Part shown: piece after piece, positions 1-6,850 of the stretch
Numbering within the stretch: position 1 is the stretch's first letter
Layout of the letters: the number at the start of each line of letters is the position of its first letter
DNA from: Candidatus Taylorbacteria bacterium RIFCSPLOWO2_01_FULL_50_130
Lineage (GTDB): Bacteria > Patescibacteriota > Minisyncoccia > Phycocordibacterales > UBA10002
Length of the DNA: 14,599 nucleotides
Assembly: GCA_001821155.1 (NCBI GenBank)
Contig: MHSB01000061.1
Coordinates: forward strand, 1-14,599
Reading direction: 5' to 3'
The notes under the pieces: model-generated
Database searches by the model: none
The model's input: the letters and a program-made list of their open reading frames with translations, nothing else
What the model was told of the DNA's origin: nothing
Program-made: the position numbers and the translations under genes

Positions 1-24
1 AAACGCCAGTATGACTGATTGTCC

Positions 25-48
25 AAAATGGGCCTTCGGGCTCATTTT
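25..48. terminator. Terminator-like hairpin
   Basis: A 10-bp stem, arms 25-34 and 39-48 with one G-U pair, closes on a TTCG tetraloop. It has an A-run on the left and four T on the right, so it could end transcription from either side. It probably marks the 3' end of a gene to the left of the window. The T-tract is short, so this is a moderate call. Confidence 0.5.
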
Positions 49-121
49 GCGTGAGAACGCTTCCTCATTTCGGTATCATTCTGTATGAGAGAAGTCTGGG
101 CTATGTTTTAGACGGAAAATC

Positions 122-130
122 TGGTAGAAT
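122..130 (+). promoter_or_regulatory. Possible extended -10 promoter for gyrB
   Basis: TGGTAGAAT reads as an extended -10 element (TG, one base, TAGAAT). No good -35 is present at 16-18 bases upstream. A start about seven bases downstream would begin the transcript right at the hairpins at 136-168, giving a leader of about 40 bases. This is inferred from consensus only. Confidence 0.3.
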
Positions 131-135
131 GGAGC

Positions 136-168
136 GACAAAAAGGTGAAAGCCTTTTTACTTTTTGTC
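136..168 (+). promoter_or_regulatory. Two mutually exclusive hairpins in the gyrB leader
   Basis: GACAAAAAG (136-144) pairs perfectly with CTTTTTGTC (160-168). The overlapping AAAAAGG (139-145) can instead pair with CCTTTTT (152-158). The two folds share the left arm and cannot form together. The gyrB ATG lies ten bases downstream and no Shine-Dalgarno is visible, so folding could affect translation or transcript stability. The pairing is seen; the regulatory role is inferred. Confidence 0.4.
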
Positions 169-177
169 TCTTGAAAT

Positions 178-3100
178 ATGGCTAAGAATAAGAAAACCAG
201 CAAACCGAACGGAAGCGGGCACCACTACGACGCCTCGTCCATTACCGTTTTGGAAGGACTGGAACCGGTGAGAAGACGGCCCGGAATGTACATTGGCACA
301 ACCGGCCCGGACGGCCTTCACCATCTCATTACCGAGATTTTTGATAACTCTCGCGACGAAGCGATGGGCGGTTTTTCCAATGATATTGAGATTGTGCTTC
401 TCCCGAATAACCGCGTGCGCGTCGCAGACAACGGCCGCGGCATTCCGGTTGACATGCATAAGCAGACGAAAGTCTCGGCGCTTGAAACCATCATGACCAC
501 GCTCCACGCCGGAGGCAAGTTCGGCGGGGAGCAAGCAAGTTACAAAGTAGCCGGCGGGCTCCATGGCGTTGGCGCCTCTGTCGTGAATGCTCTTTCCATC
601 TGGATGGAGGTGGTGGTGCATCGCGATGGCGGCGTTTATTATCAAGAGTACAAGCAAGGCAAGCGCAAGGCGGCGGTAAAGAAAATCGGCAAGTCGGCTC
701 TGCACGGCACCATCGTTCAATTTGAACCTGATGCTGAAATTTTCAAAGAAGGCATTGCATTTGACTTCTCGCGAATCGTAAATCACATGCGCCAGCAGGC
801 GTATCTGGTGAGAGGTCTTCGCATCAGCATCCTTGACGCGAGAAATCTTGGAAGTATTGACCTTGCTGACGTATTTTATTTTCGTGAATTGGGGCTCGAA
901 GCGCCGTCGGAAACATTTTATTTTGAAGGAGGGCTTCTTTCGCTCGTCAAGCATTACAACGAGCATTTTAAGGCGGTACACAAGAACATTTTTTACGCGG
1001 AGCGAAAAGCTGACGGTATTGAGGGAGTGGAGATAGCGCTTCAGTATGTGGATGACATTTCGTCCCGTGTCCTTCCGTTCGCGAATAACATCTACAACCC
1101 GGAGGGCGGGACCCACCTTACCGGCTTTAAGACGGCTCTCACGCGAACGCTTAACACCTATGCTCGCAAAAACAATTTTATAAAAGAAAGCGAAGAAAAT
1201 TTTACCGGCGAGGATGTTTTGGAGGGGCTTACGGCGGTTATATCGGTGAAGCTCCGCGAAATCCAGTTTGAAGGCCAGACCAAGGCGAAGCTTGGGAGCA
1301 TGGAAGCGCAATCCGCCGTCGCCGCGGCCTTCGGTGAATCGTTTGCCGCGTTTTTGGAAGAGAATCCCGATGACGCGCGAGCGATGATAGGAAAAGTGAT
1401 TTTGGCGCTCAAGGCCCGCAAGGCGGCGAAAGCGGCGAAGGACAGCGTGCTTCGCAAAGGCGCTCTGGAAGGCATGACTCTTCCGGGGAAACTCGCGGAC
1501 TGCGAAACCAAAAACGCGGAGGATGCGGAGTTGTTTCTGGTGGAAGGCGACAGTGCCGGAGGATGTTGGAGTGGAGAAACAAAGATTGCTTTAGTAGATG
1601 GGCGAGAAATATCTTTTGAGGATATTGTTAAAGAGGACAGGCACGGCAAGCAAAATTTTTGTTACACCATCAAAAAAGATGGTCATATTGGCGTTGCCCC
1701 CATCCTGCACCCCAGGAGAACGAAGCGTAATACTAGAGTGATTAAAATTATTCTTGATACTGGTGAGGAACTGGTATGTACTCCCGACCACTTATTCAGA
1801 CTGGTTGATGGGACATACAAACAAGCTCAATCCCTGACACCACAAGATAGTCTCGCACCGCTTTATCGCAAGACTTCAAAGAAAGGCGAAGGTACTCAAC
1901 TCGACGGCTATGAAATGCTTTTTGATCCAAAAGCCAGGAAGTGGATTTTGACGCATATTATTTCGGATATGTACAACCTTGAAAAAGGAGTTTATTCATC
2001 AGTATCAGGGAATCATCGGCATCACGCAGATTTTAACAAAAGAAACAATAATCCGACTAACATCAAACGAGTTACTTATAAGGAGCATATGGCTTTACAT
2101 TACGCCTACATGAAAGGCGCTCTACACCGACCAGATGTCAAATTAAAGTCAATTGAAACTAAACGTTCTCTTAAATATCGCGCACTGGCACGGGAGAAAA
2201 GTCTTGAAAAGCGTGAGCTCTTCAGCGCTAATGCCAAGAAACAATGGAAAAATCCGGAGTACAAAAAATACATGACGGAACAGTTTCTCGCTTTTTATCG
2301 CAGCAATGCCGTGTATCGGGAAAAGAACAACACGCTCCTTAAGCGTGTCGCAAGCGAGTACTGGAGAAGCGAAGAAAACAGAAAAGCACAATCACGACGT
2401 GTAGCACAATTTTTCCGCACGCATCCAAATCAAAAAGAGATGTTGCGTGCTTTGGCGAAGGCAGAGCGGAATAACCAGGCGCTTCTTCAGTGGCGAAGAG
2501 AAGAAACTAAGAAACAGTGGACGCCTGAATTTCGCGAGAAGCGAAAAGTAGCGTACAACAGAACGTACCTCGCCAAGGCGCTCAAAGTCCTTCATGAAAT
2601 CTGGAGGGAATCTGGTGTCGTTGATGAATGGAAATACATTAAACTCCGAAAGGATCGGAAAGATAGGAGTCTGATGCGGTTACAGACTGTCGCCAGCCGT
2701 TTTTTCGACGGCGATTGGAGCAAATTACAGGAGGCGATTGTGAATTACAACCATCGTATTAAGGAAATCGTTCCACTCTCGGAAAGAATCGACGTGTATG
2801 ACATTGAAGTGCCGCAAACTCACAATTTTGCGCTCGCAAGCGGCGTGTTCGTTCATAATAGCTCAAAACAGGGCCGCGACCGCCGGACGCAGGCAGTCCT
2901 TCCGCTCAAAGGCAAAATCCTTAATGTGGAGCGGGCGCGGCTTGATAAGATACTCGGATTCGCCGAGATCAAAGCCCTCGTGATCGCGCTTGGGACCGGC
3001 ATAGCGGAAAGCTTTAACATCTCCAAACTCCGTTATCACAAAGTCATCATCGCAACCGATGCCGACGTTGACGGGGCGCACATTCGCACTCTTCTTCTCA

Positions 3101-3576
3101 CGCTTTTTTTCCGCTATTTCAAGCAGCTTATTGACGGAGGGTACATCTACATCGCGAAACCGCCGCTCTACAAAATTAAACGCGGCAAAGAATTTTACTA
3201 CTTCTATTCGGATGAGGAGAAAAACGCTTTTTTGAAGAAAGAGGGAATTGAAGTGAGGGAAGTTGAAGAAGGGGAAGGGAATGAGGAAGAAACGGAAGTT
3301 GAAGCGGATGCTCCGGAAACCGATACTAAACGCTCCACGCTAAACACTAAACGCTCTCTTAGAGTTTCAATCCAGCGATACAAAGGTCTCGGAGAAATGA
3401 ATCCCGAAGAGCTGTGGGAGACCACCATGGATCCGGGGAAGAGGACGCTGAAGAGGGTAACCATCGAAGACGCGCAGGAGGCCGACAAAATCTTTGACAT
3501 TCTGATGGGGGAGGACGTGCCGTCGCGCAAAAGCTTTATTCAATCAAATGCTACTAAGGCCACGCTTGATATATGA
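178..3576 (+). CDS. gyrB: DNA gyrase subunit B containing an intein
   Basis: ATPase subunit of type II topoisomerase, which with GyrA introduces negative supercoils. The GHKL ATPase motifs are present: E53 and N57 in EIFDNSRDEA, DNGRGIP (84-90) and GGLHGVGASVVNALS (126-140). The TOPRIM Glu lies in EGDSAGG (456-462) and the metal site TDADVDGAH is near 960-968. The C-terminal QRYKGLGEMNPEELW and PSRKSFI are typical of GyrB/ParE. Removing the 432-residue intein leaves 700 residues, a normal GyrB length. An acidic linker (about 1022-1062) before QRYKGLGE includes a short repeat. The ATG start matches the usual N-terminus; there is no Shine-Dalgarno. ParE cannot be strictly excluded, but GyrB fits the N-terminal motif better. 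The next gene overlaps its stop codon. Confidence 0.95.
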   Translation: MAKNKKTSKPNGSGHHYDASSITVLEGLEPVRRRPGMYIGTTGPDGLHHLITEIFDNSRDEAMGGFSNDIEIVLLPNNRVRVADNGRGIPVDMHKQTKVSALETIMTTLHAGGKFGGEQASYKVAGGLHGVGASVVNALSIWMEVVVHRDGGVYYQEYKQGKRKAAVKKIGKSALHGTIVQFEPDAEIFKEGIAFDFSRIVNHMRQQAYLVRGLRISILDARNLGSIDLADVFYFRELGLEAPSETFYFEGGLLSLVKHYNEHFKAVHKNIFYAERKADGIEGVEIALQYVDDISSRVLPFANNIYNPEGGTHLTGFKTALTRTLNTYARKNNFIKESEENFTGEDVLEGLTAVISVKLREIQFEGQTKAKLGSMEAQSAVAAAFGESFAAFLEENPDDARAMIGKVILALKARKAAKAAKDSVLRKGALEGMTLPGKLADCETKNAEDAELFLVEGDSAGGCWSGETKIALVDGREISFEDIVKEDRHGKQNFCYTIKKDGHIGVAPILHPRRTKRNTRVIKIILDTGEELVCTPDHLFRLVDGTYKQAQSLTPQDSLAPLYRKTSKKGEGTQLDGYEMLFDPKARKWILTHIISDMYNLEKGVYSSVSGNHRHHADFNKRNNNPTNIKRVTYKEHMALHYAYMKGALHRPDVKLKSIETKRSLKYRALAREKSLEKRELFSANAKKQWKNPEYKKYMTEQFLAFYRSNAVYREKNNTLLKRVASEYWRSEENRKAQSRRVAQFFRTHPNQKEMLRALAKAERNNQALLQWRREETKKQWTPEFREKRKVAYNRTYLAKALKVLHEIWRESGVVDEWKYIKLRKDRKDRSLMRLQTVASRFFDGDWSKLQEAIVNYNHRIKEIVPLSERIDVYDIEVPQTHNFALASGVFVHNSSKQGRDRRTQAVLPLKGKILNVERARLDKILGFAEIKALVIALGTGIAESFNISKLRYHKVIIATDADVDGAHIRTLLLTLFFRYFKQLIDGGYIYIAKPPLYKIKRGKEFYYFYSDEEKNAFLKKEGIEVREVEEGEGNEEETEVEADAPETDTKRSTLNTKRSLRVSIQRYKGLGEMNPEELWETTMDPGKRTLKRVTIEDAQEADKIFDILMGEDVPSRKSFIQSNATKATLDI
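2014..2100 (+). other. HNH homing endonuclease motif within the intein
   Basis: Intein residues 151-179 contain HRHHADFNKRNNNPTNI followed by YKEHMALH. The His-His pair, the central Asn and the distal His match the HNH/zinc-finger-like nuclease pattern of group I intron and intein endonucleases. This differs from the LAGLIDADG (DOD) nucleases found in many inteins. The catalytic residues look intact, so the nuclease may be active in homing to the gyrB site. Confidence 0.8.
2224..2556 (+). repeat. Degenerate DNA-binding-like repeats in the intein (NUMOD3-like)
   Basis: Downstream of HNH the protein is very basic and repeats a short pattern of an aromatic residue, then PE(Y/F) or similar, then Lys/Arg: AKKQWKNPEYKKYM (from intein residue 224), ASEYWRSEENRKAQ (263), AQFFRTHPNQKEML (281) and TKKQWTPEFREKRK (315). 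Such modules beside HNH domains resemble the NUMOD3-type DNA-binding motifs of homing endonucleases. The repetition is seen; the name and role are inferred. Confidence 0.5.
3325..3356. repeat. Short repeat ACTAAACGCTC inside the gyrB linker
   Basis: ACTAAACGCTC occurs at 3325-3335 and 3346-3356, separated by a related CACGCTAAAC. It encodes KRSTLNTKRSL in frame between the acidic linker and the conserved QRYKGLGE motif. The reverse complement of the same family lies just after smc at 9098-9128, so this is a dispersed element and not only local slippage. Confidence 0.6.
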
Positions 3577-4412
3577 AATTTGAAAAGTCATTTATCCTGG
3601 AGGAAGGCGATGCGCTGATGAAAAAAGCTCTGGAGAGAGCCAAAGCCGTCATCGCCCGCGATGAAATCAAGATTGATGATTTTGTCGATTTGTACGGCTC
3701 GGAAAGACTCTCAAGAGACCGGCGTTATGTGGAACAGCGAGAGAGGCAATTTTTAGAGCGCAATTCCTCTGAGACGGCTAAAAATGCCGAGTGGGCGAAG
3801 GTGTTTGAAGCCATTCTGCATGAACATGGCGAACAGAGCAATTGGTTCGGCGCCGAGGCCACGACTTTAAAAACATCAAGGTACGATGACATTATCAACG
3901 GAGTGGACGAGCTGATAGAGTATCAGAAAGAAGACAGCTCCCTCTCGTTTCTTGCCCTGGCTGTGGATGCTACCTATTCCCATGAGACAAGAGGCAAATT
4001 GAGGAGGATTAAAGGAGAAATTGACGCTGGCAATCTCGCTACGATCCGATATTTTGCCGCCGAGAATGTTGACATAAAGGGGGAACTGAAAAATATTCCA
4101 CACGTTATCGTCGGGACGGACCGTAGCACGTTGCTGGAACTTAGCGAACTATGGCTTCAGGGCAAAAACGGGGAATTGGCGATACATCCCATTCAATTTC
4201 AGATTTTGGAAGAGATTATTTCCCAATGCGAAACTTTCGCCGCGTACGCTAAAAAAATCGGCAGGACAGATATCGCGGAAAAATATGAAAGCGCGGGAAG
4301 ACTTATCGGAGAGATTTTAAAGGCGAAACGCTCGGGCATACGGGACTCCGGAAGACGCGACAGCGTATTTTCCTCCTTAAAAGGCGATTTGAGCGAATTC
4401 GAGCGGATATAA
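3573..4412 (+). CDS. Uncharacterised protein coupled to gyrB
   Basis: A 279-residue soluble protein with no signal peptide or membrane segment; I do not recognise a named family. Its ATG overlaps the gyrB stop (ATGA), so it is probably translated by coupling. The N-terminal 70 residues are charged and helical. The centre has YDDIINGVDELIEY (104-117) and LALAVDATYS (127-136). An acidic residue in a helix, then GVD, then VD-x-T on a hydrophobic strand recalls the core of PD-(D/E)XK-fold nucleases, but the usual Lys is missing. The C-terminal half contains HVIVGTD (177-183), a strand-like segment, and a helical region (203-250). The tail after residue 250 is Arg/Ser-rich and looks disordered. 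A nuclease-like fold is only a weak guess; the reading frame itself is secure. Confidence 0.8.
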   Translation: MKFEKSFILEEGDALMKKALERAKAVIARDEIKIDDFVDLYGSERLSRDRRYVEQRERQFLERNSSETAKNAEWAKVFEAILHEHGEQSNWFGAEATTLKTSRYDDIINGVDELIEYQKEDSSLSFLALAVDATYSHETRGKLRRIKGEIDAGNLATIRYFAAENVDIKGELKNIPHVIVGTDRSTLLELSELWLQGKNGELAIHPIQFQILEEIISQCETFAAYAKKIGRTDIAEKYESAGRLIGEILKAKRSGIRDSGRRDSVFSSLKGDLSEFERI

Positions 4413-4421
4413 TTTATCCGC
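4403..4421. terminator. Hairpin between convergent genes
   Basis: GCGGATA (4403-4409) pairs perfectly with TATCCGC (4415-4421) around a 5-base loop that contains the TAA stop of the gene on the left. It sits between two convergent coding regions, where a bidirectional terminator is expected. There is no T-tract, so intrinsic termination is uncertain. Confidence 0.35.
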
Positions 4422-4429
4422 GCCCTAAG

Positions 4430-6208
4430 TCACTTCAGCGCCGCAAACAATTTCTCTATCGGCAACATTCCTATCTTCCCCGCATCGCGGCTTTCAAGCG
4501 TGGCGGTTTTTCCTGCGGCCTCCTTTTCACCGACGACAATGAAATACGGAATCTTTTCCAGTTTGGCCTGACGGATTTTCTTGCCGAGCGTTTCGTTTGA
4601 CTCGTCCAACTCCGAGCGGATATTTTGGTCCTTCAGTTTTTCATGCACCGTCTTGGCGTAGGAAAGAAATTTCTCGCTTACCGGAAGAATTTTTACCTGC
4701 ACGGGAGAAAGCCAAAAGGGGAACGCGCCGCCGTAGTGCTCAATAAGGAATCCGATGAAGCGTTCGTGGGTGCCGAGCGGGGCGCGATGAATAACAAGCG
4801 GTGTTTGCGGTTTCCCCTCCCGATCCGTGTAGGTTAAGTTAAATCGGCGCGGTTGGGCGAAGTCAACTTGATTTGTGGCAAGCGTAAACTCCCGGCCTAT
4901 CGCGCTCCATACTTGCACGTCAATTTTCGGCCCGTAGAACGCCGCCTCGTTTGGAACTTCCACGAATGGGATTTTGGACTCGGTGAGCGCCTGCCGCACC
5001 CTGTTCTCGGTTTTTTCCCACAGCGCCGGTTCATTGACGAATTTTTCTCCCAATCGCTTCGGGTCATGGGTGGAGAATCGCATCTGGTACTTTTCTATGC
5101 CGAAAATCTTGAAATAGCGAAGATACATGTCGTTCACGGCTCTAAATTCATCGGCAAATTGTTCTTCCGCGCAGTATATGTGGGCGTCGTTCATTGAAAG
5201 CATCCGCACCCGCATGAGGCCGAAGAGTTCGCCTGATTTCTCGTGGCGGTAGACAGTGCCGTATTCGGCAAGACGGAGGGGCAGGTCGCGATAGCTTCGC
5301 TGTTCCGCGGCGAAAATCTTGTGATGATGCGGGCAGTTCATCGCCCTGAGGTAATATTTTCCACCCTCATATTCCATCGGGGGAAACATCGAGTCCTCGT
5401 AGTACGGCAAATGGCCGCTTTTCGTGTACATTGATTCCTTGGCAATATGGGGGGTCCGGACCCGTGAGTATCCTGCCGCGGCTTCGGTTTTCCGCGCAAG
5501 CGTTTCAAGCTCGTCAATGATGACGGTTCCGTTTGGGAGCCACATCGGAAGCCCCGGACCAACATCATCGTCAAACGTGAAAATTTTCAACTCCTTTCCG
5601 AGTTTTCGATGGTCGTTCCTTCCCGCCGTTTCGCGCTGTTTGAGATACGCCTGGAGCTCTTCTTTGCCGGAGAAAGCAAGGCCATAGATTCGCGTCAGCA
5701 TTTTGTTCTTCTCGTCCCCGCGCCAGTATGCTCCGGCAATGCGGTCAAGTTTCCAACCGTCTGCCGGAATATCTTTTTTAGGGTTAGTCACATGCCCGCC
5801 GCGGCATAAATCTATGAATGATGAATTGTGCAGTATGAATAATGAATCGTGAGAAGAAGGAACGCCGGACTCTGGGCCGGAGTAATAGAGGGTTAGTTTC
5901 TCTCCTTTGGCGGCGATGTCGCCAATAAGCTCAAGTTTGTAGGGGTTGTCGGCAAAGATTTTCTTTGCTTCATCAACCGTTACCGGTATCTCGGTGAATG
6001 TCTCCCAGCTTTTAACCATCTCCCTCATTTTCTTTTCAATGTTCGGCAAGTCGGCGTCGGAAATCTTCAAATCGTCAAAGTCATAATAAAATCCGCTGTC
6101 AATCGCCGGCCCGATCGAGTTTTTTGCGCCTGGAAAAAGCTCTAACACTGCCGCCGAAAGGAGATGGGCGAGCGAGTGGCGCCTGTTTTCAAGCGAAACA
6201 TTGTCCAT
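4430..6208 (-). CDS. thrS: Threonine-tRNA ligase, without TGS domain
   Basis: Charges tRNA-Thr in the cytoplasm. The 592 residues begin directly in the editing domain: HSLAH (H11, H15) and CRGGH (C135, H139) form its metal/catalytic set. The N-terminal TGS domain of about 60 residues found in E. coli ThrRS is absent. Class II motifs follow: zinc ligands C292 (MNCPHHH), H343 and H474, motif 2 around YRHEKSGELFGLMRVR (320-335), and motif 3 HRAPLGTHERFIGF. The anticodon-binding domain spans about 500-592. Residues about 111-130, just before FIDLCRGGH, are an extra segment encoded partly by a short DNA repeat. The gene is convergent with its left neighbour and divergent from smc. The start is supported by homology and by the promoter at 6218-6245. 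Confidence 0.95.
   Translation of the reverse strand: MDNVSLENRRHSLAHLLSAAVLELFPGAKNSIGPAIDSGFYYDFDDLKISDADLPNIEKKMREMVKSWETFTEIPVTVDEAKKIFADNPYKLELIGDIAAKGEKLTLYYSGPESGVPSSHDSLFILHNSSFIDLCRGGHVTNPKKDIPADGWKLDRIAGAYWRGDEKNKMLTRIYGLAFSGKEELQAYLKQRETAGRNDHRKLGKELKIFTFDDDVGPGLPMWLPNGTVIIDELETLARKTEAAAGYSRVRTPHIAKESMYTKSGHLPYYEDSMFPPMEYEGGKYYLRAMNCPHHHKIFAAEQRSYRDLPLRLAEYGTVYRHEKSGELFGLMRVRMLSMNDAHIYCAEEQFADEFRAVNDMYLRYFKIFGIEKYQMRFSTHDPKRLGEKFVNEPALWEKTENRVRQALTESKIPFVEVPNEAAFYGPKIDVQVWSAIGREFTLATNQVDFAQPRRFNLTYTDREGKPQTPLVIHRAPLGTHERFIGFLIEHYGGAFPFWLSPVQVKILPVSEKFLSYAKTVHEKLKDQNIRSELDESNETLGKKIRQAKLEKIPYFIVVGEKEAAGKTATLESRDAGKIGMLPIEKLFAALK
5814..5852. repeat. Imperfect tandem repeat inside thrS
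   Basis: Two 18-base units, 5814-5831 and 5835-5852, match at 15 positions (ATGAATGATGAATTGTGC and ATGAATAATGAATCGTGA). On the coding strand they encode about residues 119-132 (HDSLFILHNSSF). The distance between the two editing motifs HxxxH and CxxxH is about 15 residues longer than in E. coli ThrRS, which agrees with an in-frame insertion. Confidence 0.65.
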
Positions 6209-6217
6209 GATGGCTTC

Positions 6218-6245
6218 ATCATATCTCTTTTTGCTGGTTTGGCAA
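6218..6245 (-). promoter_or_regulatory. thrS promoter giving a nearly leaderless mRNA
   Basis: On the minus strand, TTGCCA (6240-6245) is separated by 16 bases from TATGAT (6218-6223), each one mismatch from the sigma-70 consensus. Only nine bases lie between the -10 box and the thrS ATG at 6208, so the start of transcription should fall about three bases from the ATG. That fits the lack of a Shine-Dalgarno. Confidence 0.6.
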
Positions 6246-6368
6246 AGACAGCGCGCAAAAACCGAATCCGCCGCGCGAGCAGAGACATAAGCTGGTCAAA
6301 AGATGATATGATAGAGCCTGCGGCAGATATTTCTACTTGAATTCATCTGAAAATAAATAGCGTCACGA

Positions 6369-6471
6369 GGCGGTTTCCGTCCGTGCGCCCGCTCGCCGAG
6401 GCCCTGGAGGATGAGGAGCATTTGAAGTACGCAAAGACAAAAGGGCAAGGCGCAGCCCGGACGAAACCGCC
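6369..6471. repeat. Long inverted stem with folded interior
   Basis: GGCGGTTTCCGTCCG (6369-6383) pairs with CGGACGAAACCGCC (6458-6471): 14 pairs with one bulged C. Inside, GCGCC (6385-6389) pairs with GGCGC (6449-6453) and GCCC (6401-6404) with GGGC (6443-6446). An open frame without ATG runs through it and ends at TAG 6476-6478; from a GTG at 6383 it would give 31 residues. It may be a structured RNA or a palindromic dispersed element. I cannot tell which. Confidence 0.5.
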
Positions 6472-6565
6472 GCAGTAGCCAAGCACCTGTATTCTTCTTA
6501 TTCATGGCGGTTTATTAGCGACGTAGAGCGAGAGAAACGAAGACGGTTTTGCGTTTTCATTTCCG

Positions 6566-6598
6566 CCTGCCTGCCGGAGCCGCTTCGGCGCAGGCAGG
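6566..6598. repeat. Palindromic repeat CCTGCCTGC...GCAGGCAGG
   Basis: Perfect 9-bp arms (6566-6574 and 6590-6598) enclose a second small hairpin GCCG-CTT-CGGC (6579-6589). Palindromes of this CCTGCCTGC type are, to my knowledge, common dispersed repeats in Parcubacteria genomes. The structure is seen; the family membership is from memory. Confidence 0.6.
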
Positions 6599-6636
6599 AG
6601 CCGAGGTGAGAAGCGAATACATGGAGCTTCGCAAGA

Positions 6637-6800
6637 CTCATTGAGGGCTTTTCGAGGCCTTGCAAGAAAAGACCCAATGAGTGGACAGCTCCTGTAAGGA
6701 GCTACTATAGGTTCGATACCTCACAGCTTGCTCTCTCCGGAAAAGAAGTGAGCAAAACGAACTCAACAATTACCTCGAAGCTTGCTTTGAGGAACCTATA
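6637..6800 (+). ncRNA. Candidate structured RNA or leader upstream of smc
   Basis: Several helices are packed here. CTCATT (6637-6642) pairs with AATGAG (6676-6681), continuing as GGG/CCC and CTTTTC (6648-6653)/GAAAAG (6666-6671), for about 15 pairs with small bulges. AGCTCC (6687-6692) pairs with GGAGCT (6698-6703). TATAGGTTC (6706-6714) pairs perfectly with GAACCTATA (6792-6800), enclosing CCTCGAA (6773-6779)/TTTGAGG (6786-6792), which competes for one base. GGTTCGATACC resembles a T-loop, but no tRNA acceptor stem can be drawn. It could be an sRNA or an smc leader; the strand is assumed from the smc gene. I recognise no family. Confidence 0.35.
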
Positions 6801-6850
6801 TTTTGAGATGAGTTCTGACTACTTAACCACCCTCTGCTAACTATTCTGTC

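Larger units (their letters stand above)
1564..2859 (+). other. GyrB intein (432 aa, HNH type)
   Basis: The intein interrupts the TOPRIM motif exactly between EGDSAGG and SSKQGRDRR, which are contiguous in intein-free GyrB. Its first residue is Cys1 in CWSGETKIALVDG (block A). TPDH at intein residues 73-76 is block B. VYDIEVPQTHNFALASG (411-427) is block F, and VFVHN gives the penultimate His and terminal Asn, followed by Ser +1. All residues needed for class 1 splicing are present, so it should splice. An HNH nuclease region lies at 151-179. The insertion site is the one known for GyrB inteins such as that of Synechocystis. The DNA looks AT-richer than the flanking exteins, which suggests transfer. 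Confidence 0.95.
6209..6850. other. Intergenic region between thrS and smc, structured and non-coding
   Basis: This 642-base gap between divergent genes contains no convincing protein gene. Short open frames on both strands lack recognisable domains and good starts. What it does hold is the thrS promoter near 6218-6245, a long stem at 6369-6471, a palindromic repeat at 6566-6598, and several helices between 6637 and 6800 before smc. No SD is seen before the smc ATG. No signature of tRNA, tmRNA, RNase P RNA or SRP RNA was found. Confidence 0.6.

Noticed and set aside
157..1311. Long open frame on the minus strand opposite gyrB
   Set aside because: It lies antisense to clear GyrB ATPase motifs and shows no recognisable domain; it is a shadow.
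6341..6478. Plus-strand open frame inside the 6369-6471 stem
   Set aside because: No ATG; only a GTG at 6383 inside the stem arm. Coding cannot be separated from structure without comparison.
6296..6505. 69-codon open frame on the minus strand between thrS and smc
   Set aside because: Cys/Leu/Arg-rich with no domain, and it covers the long inverted stem; it looks like translated repeat DNA.
6498..6641. 47-codon minus-strand frame crossing the CCTGCCTGC palindrome
   Set aside because: Ser/Arg-rich composition and overlap with a palindromic repeat suggest chance translation.
6706..6723. T-loop-like GGTTCGATACC, possible tRNA or tmRNA end
   Set aside because: No matching acceptor stem or anticodon arm upstream, the T-stem is weak, and no tmRNA 5' motif is present.
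6825..6838. GGGTGG on the minus strand upstream of thrS, possible T-box
   Set aside because: It lies about 600 bases from thrS and upstream of the thrS promoter, and the rest of the T-box consensus is missing.
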